Below are positions 55,036-64,000 of a DNA stretch of 64,000 nucleotides, piece after piece. The DNA comes from Bos javanicus. Taxonomy: Eukaryota > Chordata > Mammalia > Artiodactyla > Bovidae. Both the position numbers and the translations under genes were made by a program. Numbering within the stretch: position 1 is the first letter of the stretch; every line of letters starts with the position of its first letter. The stretch spans positions 58,199,378 through 58,263,377 of the forward strand of contig NC_083878.1 of assembly GCF_032452875.1 (NCBI RefSeq), in the 5' to 3' direction. The notes under the pieces were generated by a model. That model saw only the letters and a program-made list of their open reading frames with translations. It did no database searches and was not told the DNA's origin.

Positions 55036-56771
55036 ATATTTCTTCCCCACACACAAACCTGATACATCTCAAAATTCATCATTAATTATATCTGGGACCC
55101 AGATAATACAGGAATAGATATTAAAGTAAATACTAAATGTAAATATAGCCTTGATTTCTGCAGACAGTCTATGAGCCAGAAGAAAAGTAAACTCATCCTG
55201 CACTTTGTAGGTATGTCAGCCATGCATAATTTCCAGATTCTATTCTTTAGCTAGATCTACAAATGATTCCACTATGATCCCACTAATTTGCAGAGAATAA
55301 ATTCAAGGTTGTCTTGTGTGTGTGTGTATGTATGTGTTTGTGTGTGTGTGTTTTAATTTGGGAAAAGAAGATCTTATTCATGGTTTTAGACAAAGCACTT
55401 AGGGCACAATACTAGCTTTCTTCAGTTTTCAATGTAAAGTGAATTGTTTCATCTTATTGGAGTCCTTATAACAGAAAAATTACAAATGTGGGGAGGTGAG
55501 AACTAATCTTTTTTCACTCTTGTCACTTTTTCTTCCTCCATCATGGCTAACTTTTAAAATTAATGTTCTTTTATTTCCAATTTTCTTTTTTTTCCCCCCA
55601 CATTTCTAATTTAGATGGTAAACATAGATCACTCTCCTATACTTATGATTCATCACTCAAGTACATAACTCACAAATATAAACACCCACATCCCTGAACA
55701 CACACTTGTCATGGTGGATCAACTTCCAAAAATGTCAACAATGTGATTTTAGTTATGAATCATAGTGTATGTGAAAGGCCTTTAATATTAAAATAACATG
55801 CACTGTAGGTTGTAGTTAGGTGCCAAGTCACCCACAGATTCTCATTCAAAAAGAGTGAAAACAAGATAAAAGTATGAAAGAAGTAAATGTATGATGATAT
55901 AACAAGATCAAAGTGTGGCAATGAGGGGGTGTAGTGGGGATGGATAAATAAAAATGTGTAAAATTACATCCAAGTATTCTATACATTTTGACCTAAACCA
56001 TAGTAAACTTTTGAATATATCCTTAAGTCCTACCTTCCTAAATGCTGTAGTAATGAACCATACCAGGAATTAATTGCCAAATTAAGGTGAGTTTTATAGG
56101 ATGACTTCATGCCGTGCAGGAAGCAATTGCTCTGGAAATATGTCAAAATGAAGAATGTCTCACTTGTAAATATTGATGGTAAAAGATAATGGTATAGATA
56201 GTGAAAAGGCAATGTAACAACCTTTTTGGCTTCTCTGGATATAAATGATTACTTTATCTAATACATATTGAGTCCAAAAAATTTTAGGAATCTTAACACA
56301 GGGACAGTTTATGAAACAGAAAAAGTACCTACTGTTATTTACACTGTGTCAGGTCCTGTGAATTTAAGATGGATAATCTAATATAGCATAGCCCATCAGG
56401 GAAAGTCTAGCTCTAAGCAAAGAATGGCATATGAGGTAAAAAGTATAATTGGGAACTTAGAAGTTAATTGTTTTCTGGAGCTGAAAGACTTGAGATAAAT
56501 TTAGTATGAAACATGAAACAGTTTGACTACAATAATGAGAGGCCTAATTTATTTCAAACAAAGTGAATAACATTTGCAGAGACACAGATTATAAACCTGT
56601 GTGATATGTTGAAGGAATAGAGGTTTAGTTAATATGGATGGAGATTGATTATAACTAGAAATTCTCTATGGAAGCTGATTGTGAAAAACTCTATATGTTA
56701 TATTTGAAGGTCTTATAATTGGAAGAAAAATCATGCATATGAGATTTTGAAAAAAGGTTTTGGGGGGAAGT
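55036..56771. other. Unassigned spacer with a GT microsatellite
   Basis: About 1.7 kb, AT-rich. An interrupted GT repeat lies at 55314-55351. No gene or repeat family was recognised in the rest. Confidence 0.45.
55314..55351 (+). repeat. Interrupted GT microsatellite
   Basis: GT units interrupted by AT and TT, 38 bases. Confidence 0.9.
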
Positions 56772-58888
56772 GTCTGGGAGCTGACTTTTGCTCAGATCAT
56801 GAACTCCTTATTGTGAAATTCGGACTTAAATTGAAGAAAGTATGGAAAACCCCTAGGCCATTCAGGTATGACTTAAATCAAATCCCTTACAATTATATAG
56901 TGGAAGTGATGAATAGATTCAAAGGATTAGATGTGACAGAGAGAGTGCCTGAAGAACTATGGACAGAAGTTTGTAACACTGTATAGAAGGCAGTGATTGA
57001 AACCATACCCAAGAAAAAGAAATGCAAAAAGGCAAAATGGTGGTCTCAGAAGGTCTTACAAATAGCTGAACAAATAAGAAAAGTGAAAGGTAAAGGAAAA
57101 AGCTAAAGATATGACCAACTGAATGCAGAGTTCCAGAGAAGAGCAAGGAGAGATAAGAAAGCCTTCTCAAGCAAGCAATGCAAAGAAATAGAGGAAATCA
57201 ATAGAATGGGAAAGACTAGAGATCTCTTCAAGAAAATTAGAGTTTCCAAAGGAATGTTTTACACAAAGGTGGGCACAATAAAGGAAAGAAATGGTACAGA
57301 CCTAACAGAAGCAGAAGATACTAAGAAGAAGTGGCAAGAATATACAGAAGAACTATACAAAAAAGGTCTTAATAACCCACATAACCATGAAGGTGTGATC
57401 ACTCACCTAGAGCCAGACACCCTGAAGTATGAAGTCAAGTCAGTGTTAGGAAGCATAACTATGAATAAAGTTAATGGAGGTGATGTAATTCCAGATGAGC
57501 TATTTCAAATCCTGAAAGATGATGCTGTTAAAGTGCTGCACTCAATATGCCACCAAATTTGGAAAATTCATCAGTGGCTACAGGACAGGTAAGGTCGGTT
57601 TCATTCTATTCCCAATGAAGAGCAATGCAAAAGAATTTTCAAACTACTGTCTAATTGCATTCATTTCACACACTAGCAAGGTAATGCTCAAAATTCTTCA
57701 AACTAGGCTTCAACAGTATGTGAACTGAAGAACTTCCAGATGTACATGCTGGATTTAGAAAAGGCAGAGAAACCAGTTGCCAACATCCATGAGATCATAG
57801 AAAAGGCAAGAGACTTCTGCTTCATTGACTATGCTAAAGCCTTTGACTGTGTAGATCACAACAAACTGTGGAAAATTCTTAAAGTGATGTGAATACCAGG
57901 CCACCCTACCTGCCTCCTGAGAAATCTGTATGCAGGTCAGGAAGCAACAGTTAGACCTGGACATGGAACAATGGACTGGTTCCAAACTGAGAAAGAGTAT
58001 GCCAAGGCTGTATATTATCACCCTGCTTATTTAACTTCTATGCAGAGTACATCATGTGAAATGCCAGGCTGTATGAAGCACAAGCTGGAATCAAGATTGC
58101 CAGGAGAAATATCAATAACCTCAGATATGCAGATGACACCACGTTTATGGCAGAGAGTGAAGAAGAACTGAACAGCCTCTTGATAAAAGTGAAAGAGGAG
58201 ACTGACAAAGCTGGCTTAGAACTAAACATTCAGTAAACTAAAATCATGGCATCTGGTCCTATTGCTTCATGGCAAATAAATGAGGAAACAATGGAAACAG
58301 TGACAGACTCTATTTTCTTGGGCTCCAAAAATCACTGCAGATGGTGACTGCAGCCGTGAAATTAAAAGACACTTGCTCCATGGAAGAAAACTAGACAGCA
58401 TATTGAAAACAAAGACATCACTTTGCTGACAAAGTTCTGTCTAGTCAACGCTATGGTTTCTCCAGTAGTCATGTATGGATGTGAGACCGGGACCATAAAG
58501 ATGGCTGAGTGCTAAAATTTGTGCTTTTGAACTGTGATGCTGAAGAAAACTATTTAGAGTCCTTTGGACAGCAAGGAAATCAAGCCAGTCAATCCTAAAA
58601 GAAATCAACCCTGCCTATTCAATGTAAGGACTTATTGTGAAGCTGAAGCTCCAATACTTTGGCAACCTGATGCATAGGCTGACTCATTGGAAAAGATCCT
58701 GATCCTGGAAAGTTTGAGGGCAGGAGGAGGTGGCAGTGACAGAGGATGAGGTGGTTGAATGGCATCATCGCCTCAATGAACATGAGCCTGAGCAAACTCT
58801 GGCAGATAGTGAAGGAGAGGAAAGTCTGATGTGCTACAGTCCATGCAGTAGCTAAGAGTCGGACATGACTGAGCGACTAAACAACAAC
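56772..58888 (+). mobile_element. BovB, sense, end of endonuclease to 3' end
   Basis: 5'-truncated near the end of the endonuclease domain ('gctcagatcatgaactcctt') and complete at the 3' side, with an AACAACAA tail. A 128-codon frame (57206-57592) covers the region before RT ('YEVKSVLGSITMNKVNGG'). RT blocks 'YAKAFDCVDHNKLWKILK' and Tyr-Ala-Asp-Asp ('tatgcagatgacaccac' near 58126) are still readable. Divergence is high and the tail resembles that at 53411-53592, so it is an older copy. Confidence 0.9.
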
Positions 58889-60499
58889 AATACATAGTAA
58901 AAGCAAAATAAAACAAAAAATTCAACTACTCTATCTTGGCTAGAGTAATTACGTTACTATTTATTCAAATATCTAATTCCAAAGAAATATCTTAGTAGCT
59001 GTTTTCAGCACATGAATTTTCAAATACCAATTAATTATGTTACAATTTAAGACATAAAAGGCCAAAGCTTTGGGAAGCATGGTGCTGTTAACCATTTGTT
59101 ACAACCAACAGTGTAACCCAAAATGATGCAGAAGACATCCTTAGCAATTTCCTGGGTAACATATTATAAGTGTGAGCTCTACAATTCTTAACAGCACTTC
59201 AATGCCTGTTCTGTGCAGTTGATAATCAACATACTGTCTTTGATTTCAAAGAGGATAGAAAGACTCAAAATAGAGAGCAATGAGTGGAATTTAAATGTCA
59301 AAGGCTTAGTTAGATTGGACTGTTTCCTCAAAGAGTTTGGTCTATAGATTCTTTTTTTTCGGCAACAGCTGAAATATAAAGTGAAGATTTTGGAGCAGTC
59401 TATAAAAGGTAATTTTATAAGAGATGTAAAAAAATATTACATCAGTTAAACAAATACTTCACTTGAATCCCAACAGTAAGAGTTGGCTTTGGAATGCAGT
59501 TGGTATTACAAATATGGGTAAAAGTTGTAACGTAATCTTGAGCCTCTAGAAGGGCTCTCTAAGGATTCCTAGCTCTTTTATTTCCCAGAAACCTTTCTAA
59601 AGACTGTCCCACTAGGATAGTCTTCATCCCAAATGAAGAAACCAGACAAGAGTCCATTATAATAATATTCTTTCAGAAAAAGGAACATTGGGATGGCAGA
59701 TAGTAGGAATGTATTGTATTATGAAGTGTTTAGTCACTTTCTACCCCTGTCCGTCTTCTAAATTGCTTTGCGCTGGTCACATTCTTTTGATGATCCTACA
59801 CTACAGATCTTTCACTTGCCACACAGGGGAAATTAAGTATGGTCACAGTGTGCTATTCTTTCATTGCAAATGCTTGCAGTGATTTGAGTTTTGCTGGTTT
59901 CTAGTTTCTGTTTCTGTTCAGAATAAACTTTGCATCAATCCTCTCTCTGATGTCCCTCAACTGAACTAGTTTTCCTAATTTAAAACTGAAGTGACATTTA
60001 TTTCTTTCTAACAATAGTCTTGAGCTTGGTTCTTTACTTCTGAAACTAAGTTTCAAAATAATTTCTTTTAGCTGTACCAACCCAGAAAAATCTCAACCCA
60101 TTTCTTTTTGTCAAGCAATGCTGTTGTTTCATTATTCATCTTTTTTGGAAATTTAGGCTTTTTAGATAGTATCATCTCTCCATTTGATCACCCTTTCTCA
60201 TATTCCGATGCTTGATTTCTACATCCATAAAGTGATTGTGCATCCTCTTCTTATTTTACAGTATAGTTGAGGACTAAATATATATACATAATATATGTGA
60301 AAGTGTTTTTTTATCCCTTAAAACACACAAAAATGGAAGTAGTTTAAATTAATACATTTGAATTATGCTCTACAATTTTAGAGTAATGTGGTTTTTAAAA
60401 ACATATATACAGGTATTTCTTGAATTTTTTCTTGTTGTCTCATTCCTGGATCCTACTCTGCCATTAATTTAGCTTTTCTGTACCTCTATTGCACAAAGA
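58889..60499. other. Unassigned AT-rich spacer
   Basis: About 1.6 kb without recognised genes or repeats. Composition changes toward GC near 60500, where a probable LTR begins. Confidence 0.45.
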
Positions 60500-61240
60500 A
60501 ATAAAGGAAAAACACTGACTTGAGCTAAAAGTGAAACAGACTGGGACCTGGGTCCCTTTGCTGCAATGCTTGCACCTTGACAAACCTCGCCTCCAACAAC
60601 AAAATTCAAAGAAACTCTAAGGAACTAAAAATAACTATGTGCATGTATGTGCAGTTGGGGCAAAGTATTGATAAAAAGATGCAAAAAACGAGAAACTCAA
60701 CAGCAACTTCTAATGAGCCTGGAGCAAAAACAGGGTAACGGGGAGCATAAGCAAGGAACTGTGCATGTCCACGCACTCCACACCACAACAGGAGTGGATA
60801 AAAACCTAAGCCACCCACTGAGCTGATCCCTGGACACAGCCCTCCCATTATCCCATGAAAAAAGTGCAAGTTTTAATCCCTCAGTCATGTCTGACTTTTG
60901 CAACCTAATGGACTCTAGCCAGAGAAGCCAGGCTTCTCTGTCCTTGGGATTTCCCAGGCAAGAATACAGGAGTGGGTAGCCATTCCCTTCCCCAGGGGAT
61001 CTTCCTGACCCACAGACCAAATCCAGGTTTCCTGCATTGTAGGCAGATTCTTTAATGTCTTAGCCACCAGGGAAGCCTCTCCTTATCCTATATAAGGAAC
61101 AAACTCTCCCTCCATCAGGGAGTAAGCAAGCAAGGAAATCTGTTACTTGTTCTCACTCTCTTCCCTGCTGCAGCAAGGGCCCCAGTAATGTCTGAGTTTA
61201 TTGTCTCACCTCTTTTCGATTGCAGAAGGCCAAGAACCAT
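60500..61240 (+). mobile_element. Probable solo LTR, split by a Bov-tA SINE
   Basis: GC-richer sequence with 'ctatataagg' (61088-61097), then about 100 bases later 'ctctcttccctgctgcagca', a degenerate polyadenylation region and 'cacctcttttcgattgcag'. This order resembles the R-U5 part of bovine ERV2-type LTRs as I know them (…ccctgctgc…, …ctggcctcttt…). Borders are not defined and no TG…CA ends or target duplication were found. This call is tentative. Confidence 0.42.
60864..61079 (-). mobile_element. Bov-tA SINE, antisense
   Basis: Antisense Bov-A part ('ttcccaggcaagaatacagg') and tRNA head ending 'cttagccaccagggaagcct'. It sits inside the probable LTR. Confidence 0.9.
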
Positions 61241-62337
61241 GTTTGGCATCAAAAGTGGTGAAGAAATTAGTATGTAAACAGACCCCAGGCTTAAAATCAG
61301 TGTACAGATTATTTCCATTCTTGACGACTTTCATTAGACTATCTTCCCACATTATTTCCAGCACATTCTTCTTCACACATTACAGGAGTCAACTGCTTCC
61401 AATCAAACTGAATTTTTCATATGCTACAGATAGAGCCTAGCCTTTCCCATCTCATCATATTTGTTCAATATAACTTTCATCATGTTAGTATCATGACATT
61501 CCCAAAAGCCATCACCACTGTCATGATTATTACTGATCTACTTTGTCAAATGTGATCTGTTTCTCCTCATGTTTCTAGGACTTTGCATTTTTCTTAAGGC
61601 ACTGATCACACTCTGCCATATATTAGGACTATGATTTCATCTCCAGGTTTATCTTCTCCCCACATTCTTGTAAGTTCTTCAGGGCCAGAGTCTATATTTA
61701 CATGTTTCTACATTGTCTCAAAAGCTCAAGGTTCCCACAGATTAACAATTAACATTTTGAACTGAATAAAATTGAGAAATGATTTAGAATAATATACTAT
61801 AATGAACATTTTAGAAAGGATGTTAAAATGCTTATAACTCAAGCAAGAAAATTCTTAAGCCTAAATTATCCTTGTGAGATTGATTGTATTAGAGTTAAAG
61901 AAAATTTCTGATTGAGAAAAGAATCAGGAGAATTTGCCACTAAGCTATGGCCATTCAGAAATTTAGGTGACAAGAACATCCCATTCCTCTCTCTGTAAAC
62001 ATGCTGCACTTGTTCCCTTCTTCCAGACATCCATGATGTAACCAACTGCAAGTCTATACATTGAAAGGTTTGTGGCATTTCCCCCATAGAATGTGTTTGC
62101 TTCCTCTAGGAAGTTAGAACTACATAGGTAAGAGTTCAACTGTACCTTTGGGTGAATGCTGTGAAAGGCATTTCTCAAATAATGATAAACTTTTACCTTC
62201 TAAAGAAAAGTTGTAAAGAAATTTCCAAAACTTCCTCAAGCATCTTTTTATTTATACTACTTTAAGATATATTTCTGACTTAATCACATCTTTGCATTTG
62301 CTTTCTAATGTTATCATTGTTAGGTCTTAAAAATTAC
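61241..62337. other. Unassigned spacer, possible old L2 piece
   Basis: About 1.1 kb. 'gtaagttcttcagggccaga' near 61669 resembles the L2 3' region (…GTAAGCTCCATGAGGGCAG…), but the match is short. No gene was recognised. Confidence 0.4.
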
Positions 62338-62655
62338 TTTTTTTTTTTTACCTTTTAAAATATACTGAAATATAGTAGATTTATAATGTTGTGTTAGTTT
62401 CAGAGAAACATAAAAGCGATTCAGTTATACATATATATTCTCTTTTTACATTCTCTTCCATTACAGGTTATTATAAGATATTACGTATGGTTTCCTGAGT
62501 TGGCCCCCTGGTCCTTTTCCATGAGCTGATTCCCTGGTCCTTTGCCTAGCTTATTTCTCTTAGGATGATAATCCCTAAGTCCATCCATATTGCTACAAAT
62601 GGCATTGTTTCATTCTTTTCTATGGCTGAATAATATTCCACTGTATATATATACT
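62338..62655 (-). mobile_element. Old L1 3' end, antisense
   Basis: T run at 62338-62350, then the antisense L1 3' UTR ('tatagtagatttataatgtt', 'cattacaggttattataag') and, at 62610-62655, the minus-strand end of ORF2 encoding 'YIYSGILFSHRKE'. A short repeat, 'ccctggtccttt', occurs twice at about 62507 and 62532. The frame beyond 62655 leaves L1. Confidence 0.75.
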
Positions 62656-63613
62656 AAGTCTTGAATAATACTTTCATGGAAATCCATGGCAATAGAATCT
62701 ATGTTAATCTCTAGGACTACTTGCTTTATCATCACCCAGTACTCATCAGCTCTCCAGGCCCCTTGAACATAACAGATTTGGCTATGTTTGTACAACTGAA
62801 CAGCATAGAAACCATTCCTCCCCTCCTATAGTTACTGACAGAGATAAAGAAAAGGATGAAAATAAAAATTTAATAACTAATATACAACAATGTTGTAACT
62901 GCTATATAGAGTTCTGAGCTAAAAAAAATTCTTACTATCATTTGAAATATTTCTGGTAGCTGTGTAAGTCCTTGAGAATGCTATGTTTAAACTTTTATAA
63001 TAACTGAGCATTATGAATTTCAGGTCCCATACCTCCGAGAACCTAGAGATGAAGAAACAGATTGTTTCATAGCTATGTTTATGATGGCCCCCTAAAATCT
63101 CTTCTGTGATAGTTTGTCTGTTACCTTATTAAAAACCCGTGCTCATAAACTGTCTTGCAGAATGTTAGCATAAACATTTTGGTAAGCAATTTGGTCATGG
63201 TTATAATGGTAATGATTAAAATGAAGTGAAATTATAGGATGCTATAAGAATCTATCACAGAATTTAAAAAGAAAAAGAGATAAAGATACTACAAAATAGA
63301 CATTTTCAGACACAAGCATGATTCAATTTTTTTCTCTGAATATTAACATAATGTTACATGAAAAGACAATGGTAACAGAATGAACATATATACAGATTTT
63401 TATCAACAAATTATATATTCATTATATAATTACATTTTATATATGTTAAAGAAAACTAAAATTGCCTAAACCAAAAACATCAAGATATCAAAAATAACAA
63501 TTATTTCTTAATAGTGATATTTTTATTTTTCATTTTTTGCAGTGCACAGTATCTACCAAAAACTCAAGATGAAAATTTAATAAGAATAACTATAATATAG
63601 ACTTTTTATTTCA
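62656..63613. other. Unassigned AT-rich spacer
   Basis: About 960 bases. No gene or repeat family was recognised. Confidence 0.45.
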
Positions 63614-63827
63614 CAGGTCAACAAACTATGACCTGGTAGCCAAACATATTTTTTAAATAAAATTTTATTAGTACACAGGCATGTTCATTTATGTCCATTT
63701 GCTTATTTACTGTCTGTGGCTGCTTTCGTAATAACAAGTTTGAGTAGTTGTTAAATAGCCTACCTACCTAGCAGATCTTAACATTTTTATTGTCTAAACC
63801 TTTTTACAAAAAGTTTGACTATTCCTG
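63614..63827. mobile_element. Non-autonomous hAT-Charlie-type DNA transposon
   Basis: Begins 'caggtcaacaaactatgacc' and ends 'aaaaagtttgactattcctg', which are inverted versions of each other like the terminal repeats of the common mammalian MER-type Charlie elements (…GTCGGCAAACT…). Internal blocks 'aataaaattttattagtaca' and 'gtctgtggctgctttcgta' fit the same family. No coding. The flanks ttatttca and ttatatca may be a mutated 8-bp duplication, but the spacing on the right is off by two bases. Confidence 0.68.
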
Positions 63828-64000
63828 CTTTATATCATCAATTCTTTCTCAACCTAAATAGGATAGTCTAGAGAAAAATTTATAGGCCAACACTTTCTTA
63901 AAAGTATAATCTCACTTTACAAGGAACAAGGCTGTTTCTTAGAATTAAGTTGTTATACAGCCAGTTTAAATTCACAGGTGGAAGAATATGTCAACAGATG

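Noticed and set aside
1..64000. CRISPR array, bacterial operon or prophage
   Set aside because: No regularly spaced repeats and no bacterial gene structure; the repeat families are those of ruminant nuclear DNA.

Overview
This window reads as nuclear DNA of a ruminant, most probably a bovid such as cattle. The reason is its repeat content: many copies of the RTE-type retrotransposon BovB, the BovB-derived SINE Bov-A2 (dimeric, AGC-repeat tail), the tRNA-Glu-headed SINE Bov-tA, ruminant L1 copies with the G-rich 3' UTR, and LTR elements. I found no convincing host protein-coding exon. All long open frames that I can identify are remains of reverse transcriptases, endonucleases or retroviral pol. 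The stretches between repeats are AT-rich and full of stops, so the window looks intergenic or deep intronic.

Layout: 1-6.06 kb is a broken endogenous retrovirus (gag-like, protease, RT with YIDD, integrase core) cut by a BovB insertion, L1 3' ends and SINEs. At 3.07 kb lies the 5' half of a tRNA-Glu(CTC) sequence. 8.25-12.57 kb is one antisense BovB that has received a Bov-A2 SINE and a second, sense BovB. 12.86-17.05 kb is an L1 with almost the whole ORF2, disabled by one frameshift, internal stops and a 7-codon deletion at the FADD motif. 18-20.1 kb holds more BovB. 20.33-20.97 kb is a short L1 with a 5' inversion and perfect target-site duplications. 25.23-26.26 kb is an old nuclear copy of mitochondrial DNA (3' 16S rRNA, tRNA-Leu, start of ND1 in mitochondrial order), itself interrupted by BovB.

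28.5-34.4 kb contains old L1 remnants, SINEs and a BovB with a nested SINE. 35.46-37.94 kb is a compact LTR provirus with no recognisable pol, and a solo LTR of the same family lies at 45.67-46.11 kb. 37.97-40.09 kb is an old L1 ORF2. 41.27-43.0 kb holds two BovB copies tail to tail. 49.5-53.18 kb is a near-full-length BovB including its 5' UTR. 54.6-58.9 kb holds two further BovB copies. 60.5-61.24 kb is a probable solo LTR split by a SINE, and 63.61-63.83 kb is a hAT-type DNA transposon remnant.

The elements do not form a pathway. They record successive insertions, and nested sites with target duplications give their order. I found no new biological system. The points most worth a second look are the interrupted mitochondrial insertion, the opposite-strand BovB nest, the twin-primed L1, the pol-less LTR element with an unrecognised interior, and a shared YADD-to-YAED change in two BovB copies.
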